64,000 bases of DNA from Paracyclopina nana (lineage: Eukaryota; Arthropoda; Copepoda; Cyclopoida; Cyclopettidae): NCBI GenBank assembly GCA_019096065.1, contig JAGUCH010000001.1, positions 8,308,001-8,372,000 of the forward strand. The letters are read 5' to 3'. The position numbers and the translations under genes are program-made. The notes beneath the pieces were generated by a model, which saw only the letters and a program-made list of their open reading frames with translations, had not been told where the DNA came from and ran no database searches. Below are positions 45,660 to 57,681 of this stretch, one piece after another; the first letter of the stretch is position 1, and each line of letters begins with the position of its first letter.

Positions 45660-47705
45660 AACTTAAAACTTCAAATTTTAAAGTGGTAACTGCAATGCCT
45701 GGCCAAGAAACAGCCATTTCTGCTCTCCTATGTAGCGAAGCAAAACTTCAAGTGCAATTTCAAACCCGCGCCAAGAAGTAACATTTTTCAAAGTGGTTAC
45801 TGCAAAAGTTAGCTAGTAGCATGACCTTTCTGGCACAAGTGGCCTTTTTGGCCTTTGCAAGAAAAGTTACTGCAATGGCTGGCCAAGAAACAGCCATTTC
45901 TGCTCTCCTATGTAGCGAAGCAAAACTTCAAGTGCAATTTCAAACCCGCGCCAAGAAGTAACTTTTTCAAAGTGGTTACTGCAAAAGTTAGCTGGTAGCA
46001 TGACCTTTCTGGCACAAGTGGCCTTTTTGGCCTTTGCAAGAAAAGTTACTGCAGTGGCTGGCCAAGAAACAGCCATTTCTGCTCTCCTATGTGGCAAGCA
46101 AAACTTCAAGTGCAATTTCAAACCCCGCCATGAAGTAACTTTTTCAAAGTGGTTACTGCAAAGTTAGCTAGTAGCATGACCTTTCTGGCACAAGTGGCCT
46201 TTTTGGCCTTTGCAAGAAAAGTTACTGCAGTGGCTGGCCAAGAAACAGTCATTTCTGCTCTTCTATGTGAAGCAAAACTTCAAGTGCGATTTCAAACCCG
46301 CGCCAAGAAGTAACTTTTTCAAAGTGGTTACTGCAAAAGATAGCTGGTAGCATGACCTTTCTGGCACAAGTGGTCTTTTTGGCCTTTGCAAGAAAGTTAC
46401 TGCAGTGGCTGGCCAAGAAATAGCCATTTCTGCTCTCCTATGTGTGAAGCAAAACTTCAAGTGCAATTTTAAACCCAGCCAGAAGTAACTTTTTCAAAGT
46501 GGTTACTGCAAAAGTTAGCTGGTAGCATGACCTTTCTGGCACAAGTGGTCTTGGCCTTTGCAAGAAAAGTTACTGCAGTGGCTGGCCAAGAAAAAGCCAT
46601 TTCTGCTCTCCTATGTAGCGAAGCAAAACTTCAGAAGCGATTTCAAACCCGTGCCAGAAGTAACTTTTTCAAAATGGTTACTGCAAAGTTAGCTAGTAGC
46701 ATGACCTTTCTGCCACAAAGTGGCCTTTTGGGCCTTTGCAAGAAAAAGTTACTGCAGTGGCTGGCCAAGAAACAGCCATTTCTGCTCTCCTATGTAGCAA
46801 AGCAAAACTTCAAGTGCGATTTCAAACCGCGCCAAAGTAACTTTTTCAAAGTGGTTACTGCAAAGATAGCTGCTAGCATGACCTTTCTGGCACAAGTGGT
46901 CTTTTTGGCCTTTGCAAGAAAAGTTACTGCAGTGGCTGGCCAAGAAACAGCCATTTCTGCTCTCCTATGTAAAGCAAAACTTCAAGTGCAATTTCAAACC
47001 CGCGCCAGAAGTAACTTTTTCAAAGTGGTTTCTGCAAAGTTAGCTGCTAAGCATGACCTTTCTGGCACAACTGGCCTTTTTGGCCTTTGCAAGAAAAAGT
47101 TACTGGAGTAGCTGGACAAGAAACAGCCATTTCTTCTCTCCTATGTAGCGAAGCAAAACTTCAAGTGCAATTTCAAACCCGCGCCAGAAGTAACATTTTT
47201 CAAAGTAGTTACTGCAAAGTTAGCTGGTAGCATGACCTTTCTGGCACAAGTGGCCTTTTTGGCCTTTGCAAGAAAAGTTACTGCAGTGGCTGGCCAAGAA
47301 ACAGCCATTTCTGCTCTCCTATGTAGCAAAGCAAAACTTCAAGTGCAATTTCAAACCCGCGCCAGAAGTAACATTTTTCAAAGTAGTTACTGCAAAAGTT
47401 AGCTGGTAGCATGACCTTTCTGGCACAAGTGGCCTTTTGGCCTTTGCAGAAAAGTTACTGCAGTGGCTGGCCAAGAAACAGCCATTTCTGCTCTCCTATG
47501 TAGCGAAGCAAAACTTCAAGTGCGATTTCAAACCCGCGCGCCAAGTAACTTTTTCAAAGTGGTTACTGCAAAGTTAGCTGGTAGCATGACCTTTCTGGCA
47601 CAAGTGGCCTTTTGGGCCTTTCCAAGAAAAGTTACTGCAGTGGCTGGCCAAGAAATAGCCATTTCTGCTCTCCTATGTAGCGATGCAAAACTTCAAGTGT
47701 GATTT
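45660..47705 (+). repeat. Satellite 2 array, left arm (~178-bp monomer)
   Basis: About 11-12 monomers carry GCATGACCTTTCTGGCACAA, GCAGTGGCTGGCCAAGAAAC and AGCAAAACTTCAAGTGC. Small indels are frequent between 46100 and 47600. Confidence 0.95.
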
Positions 47706-47890
47706 CAAACCTCAATCTGCTTTGCATTAAGCCTTATTATGGCACAGCTAAAGTCAACATTGTAAGTCCAACTTTTTTAGGTAGGACTTATGAAGTCCAA
47801 TCAGCAGTTGGGCCTAGAGATGCCTTAAAGTAATTTTTTGACTCAAATAGTTCCCAACTGCCTCAGCAAAAGTTAGGCCTCAAGAAAAAT
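47706..47890. other. Central loop of foldback element 1
   Basis: About 185 bp of sequence without similarity to satellite 2 lies at the point where monomer orientation reverses. It contains a small hairpin (AAGTCCAAC / AGGACTT words) and no useful frame. Confidence 0.75.
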
Positions 47891-50800
47891 CCTGCTTCGC
47901 TACATAGGAGAGCAGAAATGGCTGTTTCTTGGCCAGCCACTGCAGTAACTTTTCTTGCAAAGGCCCAAAAGGCCACTTGTGGCAGAAAGGTCATGCTACC
48001 AGCTAACTTTTGCAGTAACCATTTTGAAAAAAGTTACTTCTTGGCGCGGGTTTGTAATCGCTCTTGAAGTTTTGCTTCGCTACATAGGAGAGCAGAAATG
48101 GCTGTTTCTTGGCCAGCCACTGCATTAACTTTCTTGCAAAGGCCAAAAAGACCACTTGTGCCAGAAAAGGTCATGCTACCAGCTAACTTCTTTGCAGTAA
48201 CTACTTTGAAAAAAGTTACTTGGCGCGGTTTGAAATTGCACTTGAAGTTTTGCCTGCTACATGCAGGAGAGCAGAAATGGCTGTTTCTTTGGCCGGCCAC
48301 TGCAGTAACTTTTCTTGCAAGGCAAAAGGCCACTTGTGGCAGAAAGGTCATGCTACCAGCTAAATTTTGCAGTAACCATTTTGAAAAAAGTTACTTCTTG
48401 GCGCGGGTTTGAAATCGCGCGAGTTTTGCTCGCTACATAGGAGAGCAGAAATGGCTGTTTCTTGGTCAGCCACTGCAGTAACTTTACTGCAAAGGCCAAA
48501 AGGCCAGTTGTGCCAGAAATCATGCTACTTTGCAGTAACCACTTTGAAAAAAGTTTCTTCTTGGCGCGGAAATTGCACTTGGTTTTGTTCTACATAGGAG
48601 AGCAGAAATGGCTATTTCTTGCTAGCCAAAAAAAGGCCAGTTGTGCCAGAAGGTCATGCTACCAGCTAACTTTTGCAGTAACCACTTTGAAAAGTTACTT
48701 CTTGGCCGGTTTGAAATCGCACTTCGCGCGAAGTTTTGCTTTCAGGAGAGCAGAAATGGCTGTTTCTTGGCCAGCCACTGCAGTAACTTTCTTGCAAAAG
48801 GCCAAAAGACCACTTGTGCCAGAAAGGTCATGCTACCAGCCAACTACGTGGCTTGCAGTAACTACTTTGAAAAAAGTTACTTGGCGCGGGTTTGAAATTG
48901 CACTTGGTTTTGCTTGCCACAGCTATGGAGAGCAGAAATGGCTGTTTCTTGGCCGGCCACTGCAGTAACTTTTCTTGCAAGGCCAAAAGGCCACTTGTGC
49001 CAGAAAGTCATGCTACCAGCTAACTTTGCAGTAACCACTTTGAAAAAGTTGCTTCTTGTAGTTTGAAATTGCACTTGGCGAGCGCTTCGCATATGGAGAG
49101 GCAGAAATGGCTGTTTCTTGGCCAGCCACTGCAGTAACTTTTCTTGCAAAGGCCAAAAAGGCCAGTTGTGCCAGAAAGGTCATGCTACCAGCTAACTTTG
49201 CAGTAATACTTTGAAAAAGTTACTTCTTGCGCGGGTTTGAAATTGCACTTGGTTTTGTCGCTTACATAGGAGAGCAGAAATGGCTGTTTCTTGGCCAGCC
49301 ACTGCAGTAACTTTACTTGCAAAAGGCCAAAAAGGCCAGTTGTGCCAGAAAGGTCATGCTACCAGCTAACTTTGCAGTAACCACTTTGAAAAAGTTACTT
49401 CTTGGCGCGGGTTTGAATTGCACTTGAAGTTTTGCTTCGCTTATAGGAGAGCAGAAATGGCTATTTCTTGGCCAGCCACTGCATTAACTTTTCTTGCAAG
49501 GCCAAAAGGCCGCTTATGCCAGAAAAGATAAATGCTACCAGCTAACTTTTGCGGTAACCACTTTGAAAAAAGTTACTTCTTGGCGCGGGTTTGAAATCGC
49601 ACTTGAAGTTTTGCTTCGCTGTAGGAGAGCAGAAATGGCTGTTTCTTGGCCAGCCACTACAGTAACTTTTTCTTGCAAAGGCCCAAAAAGGCCAGTTGTG
49701 CCAGAAAGGTCATGCTAGCAACTAACTTTTGCAGAAACCATTTGAAAAAGTTACTTCTTGGCAGCGGGTTTGAAATCGCTCTTGAAGTTTTGCTTCGCTA
49801 CATAGGAGAGCAGAAAATGGCTATTTCTTGGCCAGCCACTGCATTAACTTTTCTTGCAAAGGCCCAAAAGGCCACTTGTGGCAGAAAGGTCATGCTACCA
49901 GCTAAATTTTGCAGTAACCATTTTGAAAAAGTTACTTCTTGGCGCGGGTTTGAAATCGCACTTGAAGTTTTGCTTCTACATGGGAGAGCAGAAATGGCTG
50001 TTTCTTGGTCAGCCACTGCAGTAACTTTACTTGCAAAGGCCAAAAAGGCCAGTTGTGCCAGAAAGGTCATGCTACCAGCTAACTTTTGCAGTAACCACTT
50101 TGAAAAAGTTTCTTCTTGGCAACGGGTTTGAAATTGCACTTGAAGTTTTGCTTCGCTACATAGGAGAGCAGAAATGGCTATTTCTTGGCCAGCCACACTG
50201 CAGTAACTTTTCTTGCAAAGGCCAAAAAGGCCAGTTGTGCCAGAAAGGTCATGCTACCAGCTAACTTTTGCAGTAACCACTTTGAAAAAAGTTACTTCTT
50301 GGCGCGGGTTTGAAATCGCACTTGAAGTTTTGCTTTGCTACATAGGAGAGCAGAAATGGCTGTTTCTTGGCCAGCCACTGCAGTAACTTTTCTTGCAAAG
50401 GCCCAAAAGGCCACTTGTGGCAGAAAGGTCATGCTACCAGCTAACTTTTGCAGTAACCATTTTGAAAAAGTTACTTCTTGGCGCGGGTTTGAAATCGCTC
50501 TTGAAGTTTTGCTTCGCTACATAGGAGAGCAGAAATGGCTGTTTCTTGGCCAGCCACTGCAGTAACTTTTCTTGCAAAGGCCAAAAAGACCACTTGTGCC
50601 AGAAAGGTCATGCTACCAGCTAACTTTTGCAGTAACTACTTTGAAAAAAGTTACTTCTTGGCGCGGGTTTGAAATCGCACTTGAAGTTTTGCTTCGCTAC
50701 ATAGGAGAGCAGAAATGGCTGTTTCTTGGCCAGCCACTGCAGTAACTTTTCTTGCAAAGGCCAAAAAGGCCACTTGTGCCAGAAAGGTCATGCTACCAGC

Positions 50801-52475
50801 TAACTTTTGCAGTAACCACTTTGAAAAAGTTACTTCTTGGCGCGGGTTTGAAATTGCACTTGAAGTTTTGCTTCGCTACATAGGAGAGCAGAAATGGCTG
50901 TTTCTTGGCCAGCCACTGCAGTAACTTTTCTTGCAAAGGCCAAAAAGGCCAGTTATTGCCAGAAAGGTCATGCTACCAGCTAACTTTTGCAGTAACCACT
51001 TTGAAAAAAGTTACTTCTTGGCGCGGGTTTGAAATTGCACTTGAAGTTTTGCTTCGCTACATAGGAGAGCAGAAATGGCTGTGTCATGGCTAGCCAGTGC
51101 AATAACTTTACTTGAAAACGACAAAAACGCAAGGAGTGCCAGAAAGGTCATGCTAACGGCTAACTTTTGCAGTCACCACTTTGAAAAAGTTACTTTTTGG
51201 CGCGGGTTTGAAATTGCACTTGAAGTTTTGCTTCGCTACATAGGAGAGCAGAAATGGCTATTTCTTGGCCAGCCACTGCATTAACTTTTCTTGCAAAGGC
51301 CAAAAAGGCCAGTTGTGCCAGAAAGGTCATGCTACCAGCTAACTTTTGCAGTAACCACTTTGAAAAAGTTACTTCTTGGCGCGGGTTTGAAATCGCACTT
51401 GAAGTTTTTGCTTTGCTACATAGGAGAGCAGAAATGGCTGTTTCTTGGCCAGCCACTGCAGTAACTTTTCTTGCAAAGGCCCAAAAGGCCACTTGTGGCA
51501 GAAAGGTCATGCTACCAGCTAACTTTTGCAGTAACCATTTTGAAAAAAGTTACTTCTTGGCGCGGAGTTTGAAATCGCTCTTGAAGTTTTGCTTAGCTAC
51601 ATAGGAGAGCAGAAATGGCTATTTCTTGGCCAGCCACTGCATTAACTTTTTCTTGCAAAGGCCAAAAAGGCCACTTGTGCCAGAAAGGTCATGCTACCAG
51701 CTAACTTTTGCAGTAACCACTTTAAAAAAGTTACTTCTTGGCGCGGGTTTGAAATCGCACTTGAAGTTTTGCTTCGCTACATAGGAGAGCAGAAATGGCT
51801 GTTTCTTGGCCAGCCACTGCAGTAACTTTTCTTGCAAAGGCCCAAAAAGGCCACTTGTGGCAGAAAGGTCATGCTACCAGCTAACTTTTGCAGTAACCAT
51901 TTTGAAAAAAGTTACTTCTTGAGCGCGGGTTTGAAATCGCTCTTGAAGTTTTGCTTCGCTACATAGGAGAGCAGAAATGGCTGTTTCTTGGCCAGCCACT
52001 GCAGTAACTTTTCTTGCAAAGGCCAAAAAGGCCAGTTGTGCCAGAAAGGTCATGCTACCAGCTAACTTTTGCAGTAACCACTTTGAAAAAGTTTCTTCTT
52101 GGCGCGGGTTTGAAATCGCACTTGAAGTTTTGCTTCGCTACAAAGGAGAGCAGAAATGGCTGTTTCTTGGCCAGCCACTGCAGTAACTTTTCTTGCAAGG
52201 CCAAAAAGACCACTTGTGCCAGAAAGGTCATGCTACCAGCTAACTTTTGCAGTAACCACTTTGAAAAAGTTACTTCTTGGCAGCGGGTTTGAAATCGCAC
52301 TTGAAGTTTTGCTTCGCTACAAAGGAGAGCAGAAATGGCTGTTTCTTGGCCAGCCACTGCAGTAACTTTTCTTGCAAAGGCCCAAAAGGCCACTTGTGCC
52401 AGAATGGTCATGCTAGCAGCAGTAACCACTTAAAAAAAAGTTACTTCTTGGTGCGGGTTTGAAATTTCTTTTGAA
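47891..52475 (-). repeat. Satellite 2 array, right arm (inverted)
   Basis: About 25 monomers lie in the opposite orientation to the left arm. Those from about 49.4 kb outward are regular, whereas 48.1-49.3 kb is full of small deletions. Confidence 0.95.
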
Positions 52476-52566
52476 GTTTTGATTAAAAGCTCATGCTGGC
52501 AGAAGCCTTTTTTAAGCTTTTTTTGTATTCTATTGGTTTGTGCGGTATGGTGCCGGTTTTTGTGGG

Positions 52567-52722
52567 TCAGTGCGTGTCGATGCGTGTCGGTGCGGCTTGG
52601 TGCGGGTCAGTGCGGGTCGGTGCGGGTCGGTGCGGGTCGGTGCGGGTCGGTGCGGGTCGGTGCGGGTCGGTGCGGGTCGGTGCGGGTCGGTGCGGGTTGT
52701 TGCGGGTCGGTGCGGGTTTTAG
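52567..52722 (-). repeat. Decanucleotide repeat, right arm
   Basis: About 15 units of GTGCGGGTCG form the inverted partner of 45391-45488 and are longer than the left run. Confidence 0.95.
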
Positions 52723-53296
52723 ACAACCCGAACATACGCTGCGACTTTATAATGAGAAAGGTCTCGCACTCGAAAAGTCCTCGATGGAATGTCCCTTTTT
52801 TGGTCTAGCTCAGCTGGTGCCAAAGAGAATTCAGAAGGTGCAACTTTCAGGTGTTGTGCACCTGTCATGATTCTGGATGTGCAAAACTGTTCTGGAGCAA
52901 CTGCCACTGCTATGCTACATTAATGCGACTCGATAATGAGAAAGGTCTCGCACTCGAAAAGTCTTCGATGGAATGTCCCTTTTTTGGTCTAGCTCAGCTC
53001 AGCTGGTGCCAAAGAGAATTCAGAAGGTGCAAACTTTCAGGTTTTGTGCACCTGTCATGATTCTGGATGTGCAAAACTGTTCTGGAGCAACTGCTATGCT
53101 ACATATGCTGCGACTTTATAATGAGAAAGATCTCGCGCTCGAAAAGTCCTCGATGGAATGTCCCTTTCTTGGTCTAGCTTAGCTCAGCTGGTGCCAAAGA
53201 GAATTCAGAAGGTGCAAACTTTCAGGTGTTGTGCACCTGTCATGATTCTGGATGTGCAAAACTGTTCTGGAGCAACTGCCACTGCTATGCTACATA

Positions 53297-53398
53297 CAGT
53301 ATGAGGCTCCGAAACTGCACACAGCGGGCTGCTCTGAAGTAGTAAATAAACCGGCCGAATTGGCTATAGCACGGTTGCATTTTCGGCGCTGCACCCTG
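53297..53398. mobile_element. 102-bp TA-flanked MITE in satellite 1
   Basis: The satellite reads ACATATGC when uninterrupted; here it is ACATA, insert, TATGC, so TA is duplicated. The insert ends CAGTATGAGGCTCCGAAACT and CAGGGTGCAGCGCCGAAAAT (inverse) are similar. A Tc1/mariner-type insertion fits. Confidence 0.85.
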
Positions 53399-55511
53399 TA
53401 TGCTGCGACTTTATAATGAGAAAGATCTCGCGCTCGAAAAGTCCTCGATGGAATGTCCCTTTCTTGGTCTAGCTTAGCTCAGCTGGTGCCAAAGAGAATT
53501 CAGAAGGTGCAAACTTTCAGGTGTTGTGCACCTGTCATGATTCTGGATGTGCAAAACTGTTCTGGAGCAACTGCCACTGCTATGCTACATTAATGCGACT
53601 CGATAATGAGAAAGGTCTCGCACTCGAAAAGTCTTCGATGGAATGTCCCTTTTTGGTCTAGCTCAGCTCAGCTGGTGCCAAAGAGAATTTAGAAGGTGCA
53701 AACTTTCAGGTGTTGTGCACCTGTCATGATTCTGGATGTGCAAAACTGTTCTGGAGCAACTGCCACTGCTATGCTACATATGCTGCGACTTTATAATGAG
53801 AAAGGTCTCGCACTCGAAAAGTCCTCGATGGAATGTCCCTTTTTTGGTCTAGCTCAGCTGGTGCCAAAGAGAATTCAGAAGGTGCAACTTTCAGGTGTTG
53901 TGCACCTGTCATGATTCTGGATGTGCAAAACTGTTCTGGAGCAACTGCCACTGCTATGCTACATTAATGCGACTCGATAATGAGAAAGGTCTCGCACTCG
54001 AAAAGTCTTCGATGGAATGTCCCTTTTTTGGTCTAGCTCAGCTCAGCTGGTGCCAAAGAGAATTTAGAAGGTGCAAACTTTCAGGTGTTGTGCACCTGTC
54101 ATGATTCTGGATGTGCAAAACTGTTCTGGAGCAACTGCCACTGCTATGCTATATTTGCTGCGACTCGATAATGAAAAAAGTCTCATGCTCGAAAAGTCCT
54201 CAATGGAATGTCCCTTTTTTGGTCTAGCTCAGCTCAGCTGGTGCCAAAGAGAATTTAGAAGGTGCAAACTTTCAGGTGTTGTGCACCTGTCATGATTCTG
54301 GATGTGCAAAACTGTTCTGGAGCAACTGCCATCTGCTATGCTACATATGCTGCGACTTTATAATGAGAAAGGTCTCGCACTCAAAAAGTCCTCGATGGAA
54401 TGTCCCTTTTTTGGTCTAGCTCAGCTCAGATGGTGCCAAAGAGAATTCAGAAGGTGCAAACTTTCAGGTGTTGTGCACCTGTCATGATTCTGGATGTGCA
54501 AAACTGTTCTGGAGAGACTGCCACTGGTATGCTATATTTGCTGCGACTTTATAATGAGAAAGGTCTCGCACTCGAAAAGTCCTCAATGGAATGTCCCTTT
54601 TTTGGTCTAGCTCAGCTCAGCTGCCAAAGAGAATTCAGAAGGTGCAAACTTTCAGGTGTTGTGCACCTGTCATGATTCTGGATGTGCAAAAATGTTCTGG
54701 AGCCACTGCCACTACTATGCTTCATTAATGCGACTTTATAATGAGAAAGGTCTCGCACTCAAAAAGTCCTCGATGGAATGTCCCTTTTTTGGTCTAGCTC
54801 AGCTCAGATGGTGCCAAAGAGAATTCAGAAGGTGCAAACTTTCAGGTGTTGTGCACCTGTCATGATTCTTTATGTGCATAACTGTTCTGGAGCAACTGCC
54901 ACTGCTATGCTACTTATGCTGCGTCTCGATAATGAGAAAGGTCTCGTGCTCGAAAAGTCCTCGATGGAATGTCCCTTTTTTGGTCTAGCTCTGCTCAGCT
55001 GGTGCCAAAGAGAATTTAGAAGGTGCAAACTTTCAGGTGTTGTGCACCTGTCATGATTCTGGATGTGCAAAACTGTTCTGGAGCAACTGCCACTGCTATG
55101 CTACATTAATGCGACTCGATAATGAAAAAGGTCTCGCGCTGGAAAAGTCCTAGATGGAATGTCCCTTTTTTGGTCTAGCTCAGCTCAGCTGGTGCCAAAG
55201 AGAATTCAGAAGGTGCAAACTTTCTGGTTTTGTGCACCTGTCATGATTCTGGATGTGCAAAACTGTTCTGGAGCAACTGCCACTGCTATGCTACATTAAT
55301 GCGACTCGATAATGAGAAAGGTCTCGCACTCGAAAAGTCCTCGATGGAATGTCCTTTTTTTGGTCTAGCTCAGCTGGTGCCAAAGAGAATTCAGAAGGTG
55401 CAAACTTTCAGGTGTTGTGCACCTGTCATGATTCTGGATGTGCAAAACTGTTCTGAAGCAACTGCCACTGCTATGCTACATATGCTGCGACTCGATAATG
55501 AGAAAGGTCTC

Positions 55512-55887
55512 GGGGGGAAGCCGGAATAGGATCTACCAGGACATACTGTGCTAGAAACTACTGTGACCGTACGGGAATAGAATCTACACCAAGACGGAGC
55601 GGAATAGGAACCACTGTGACGATACCGGTATAGAATCTACTCCATGACGGAGCAGGAATAGGAACTACTGTGACAGTACAGGAATAGAAACTACTGTGAC
55701 AGACCAGGAACAGCAATTTTTACCAGACTAGGAATGTAAACTGTTGCTAATACATACCATACTAGAATTTAGACTGACCAAATACTTTGAATTTGTTGAA
55801 ACTATAACTGATATGCAATTTACTTCACAACCTAGCTGATACTTCAGGACTTAGACAATGCACCAAGATTTGGCCTAAACTTCAAAT
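55512..55887. mobile_element. ~375-bp insert in satellite 1 with internal GGAATAG repeats
   Basis: Satellite similarity stops after GGTCTCG and resumes at GATAATGAAAAAGG. The insert's first half repeats GGAATAG-A-CTACTGTGAC units about 5-6 times with a ~40-50-bp period. The satellite word GATAATG..GGTCTCG lies on both sides, but tandem context makes a duplication ambiguous. Confidence 0.6.
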
Positions 55888-56291
55888 TGATAATGAAAAA
55901 GGTCTCGCACTCGAAATGTCCTCGATGGAATGTCCCTTTTTTGGTCTAGCTCAGCTCAGCTGGTGCCAAAGAGAATTCAGAAGGTGCAAACTTTCAGGTG
56001 TTGTGCACCTGTCATGATTCTGGATGTGCAAAACTGTGTTGTTCATTTGTAGCACTGATAAGACTCGAGTCCCATCAGTGACTAAATAAATGAGGACGGC
56101 CTGCACTGATGGGACGTACTGATGGGACCTCAAGGGAAAGTTGGGTCAAATGAGTTCCTGAGGTCAGTAGAATTCATTTGATACCAAATACTTGAAAATG
56201 GGTGGGTTGTCCCATCAATGCCATTAGCCATCAGAACGATGACCACTCCCTAATTTCATTTTTTGAATTATCTCGCAACCTTTCCCAATTA

Positions 56292-56412
56292 GGAGTGGTC
56301 ATTTCTTGGCCATCAGTGAGTGGTCATTTTTTTGGCCATCAGTGAGTGGTCATTTTTTGGCCATCAGTGAGTGGTCATTTTCTGGCCATCAGTGAGTGGT
56401 CAATGTCCTTCA
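56292..56412 (+). repeat. ~26-bp tandem repeats near the left end of structure 2
   Basis: Five units contain GAGTGGTCATTTTTTGGCCA followed by TCAGT. They decay at the right end. Confidence 0.9.
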
Positions 56413-56449
56413 AGGAGTGGTCAGTTATTTCAGCTCATTTTATAGGCAG

Positions 56450-57440
56450 ATCCACTGCATTTGACTTTGCCTCACGTTTTGTGTCAAGTTGACTCAAACT
56501 ATCAGCTGCAACTGACATTTTGACTGAAATTTGACTAAGTCAAGAATTTCAAGTTTTCATATCAGTCACCTAGTAGTATAACGCGATGCGCAAGTTTTGG
56601 CATTTGCGAATTCAAAAAGTGTCATAAGTTTGACTTTGCCTCACATTTTGAGTCAAGTTGACTCAAACTATCAGCTGCAACTGACATTTTGACTGAAATT
56701 TGACTAAGTCAAGTTTCGTGTTTTATTAGCAGTAAAGAGAAGTACGCGCGATGCATGAAGTTTTCCACTCTTACGAATTCAAAATGAAGCAAAAATTTGA
56801 CTTTGCCTCATATTTTGGGTCAAGTTGACTCAAGCTATCGACTGCAACTGACATTTTGACACAAAATTGACTTGGTCAAGAATTTCGTGTTTTATTAGCA
56901 GTAAAAGAGAAGTACCGCGCGATGCGCAAGTTTTCACTCTTACGAATTCAAAATGAAACAAAAATTTGACTTTGCCTCATATTTTGGGTCAAGTTGACTC
57001 AAACTATAAGCTGCAACTGACATTTTGACTGAAATTTGACTAAGTCAAGAATTTCGAGTTTTCATAGCAGTCACCTATAAGTATAACGCTATGCGCAAGT
57101 TTCGGTATTTGCAAATTCAAAAAGTGTCATACGTTTGACTTTGCCTCACATTTTGAGTCAAGTTGACTCAAACTATCAGCTGCAACTGACATTTTGACTG
57201 AAATTTGACTAAGTCAAGAATTTCGAGTTTTCATAGCAGTCACCTATAAGTATAACGCGATCCGCAAGTTTCGCCATTTGCGAATTCAAAAAGTGTCATA
57301 TGTTTGACTTTGCCTCACATTTTGAGTCAAGTTGACTTAAATTTTCAGCTGCAACTGACATTTTAGCTGAAATTAGACTCAGTCAAGAATTTCGAGTTTT
57401 CATAGCTGTCATCTAGTAAAAAAACGCGATGCGCAAGTTT
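56450..57440 (+). repeat. Satellite 3 array, left arm (~160-bp monomer)
   Basis: About six monomers carry TTTGACTTTGCCTCA, GAGTCAAGTTGACTCAAACT and CGCGATGCGCAAGTTT. Each contains opposed TGAGTCA and TGACTCA words. Confidence 0.93.
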
Positions 57441-57459
57441 ACCAAGCTTAGCCTATTAA

Positions 57460-57681
57460 GGCCCTGTTCACCTGCATTATTATCAGCAAAATAACGAGCG
57501 ATATTATGCTGATATTTGCAAATATCCGGTATTTGTAAAATCATTTTTCAGATTTTGACTTCGGAATCGATCTATTGGTACCAAAAGCCATCCTGCTCCA
57601 AAATAAAAATTCCCAGTTTCTCAGTATTTCTCTCCAATATTTTGCCAAAATAACGGCCATAATAAGCAGGTGAACAGGCCC
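57460..57681. mobile_element. 222-bp PIF/Harbinger-like MITE in satellite 4
   Basis: The ends GGCCCTGTTCACCTGC and GCAGGTGAACAGGCCC are near-inverted. TAA flanks both sides (57457-57459 and 57682-57684). The surrounding AAGCTTAGCC and AAGTTTT words are satellite 4, so the element split a monomer. Confidence 0.8.

Larger units (their letters stand above)
45375..52731. mobile_element. Giant satellite-armed foldback element 1 (7.36 kb)
   Basis: It interrupts satellite 1. ACATATGC at 45367-45374 and ACATACGC at 52732-52739 flank it, an 8-bp duplication with one mismatch. Both ends have GTCTAAAA / TTTTAGAC, then inverted decanucleotide repeats, then a short unique inverted segment (CCATACC-CACAAACCAA), then satellite 2 in opposite orientations, and a central unique loop. 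The left arm is about 2.3 kb and the right about 4.8 kb. No transposase frame is present. Drosophila FB and Galileo elements have a similar plan of tandem-repeat inverted arms. Confidence 0.8.
52740..56038 (+). repeat. Satellite 1 array, block 2
   Basis: About 14-15 monomers are in the same orientation as block 1. They are interrupted by a 102-bp MITE and a ~375-bp insert. A monomer with CAGGTTTTGTGCACC at about 53037 is shared with block 3 near 63367. Confidence 0.95.

Noticed and set aside
45867-52429. Repeated frames on both strands in the satellite 2 arms
   Set aside because: Same cause: the ~178-bp monomer is open by chance in some frames, and mirrored frames appear in both arms.
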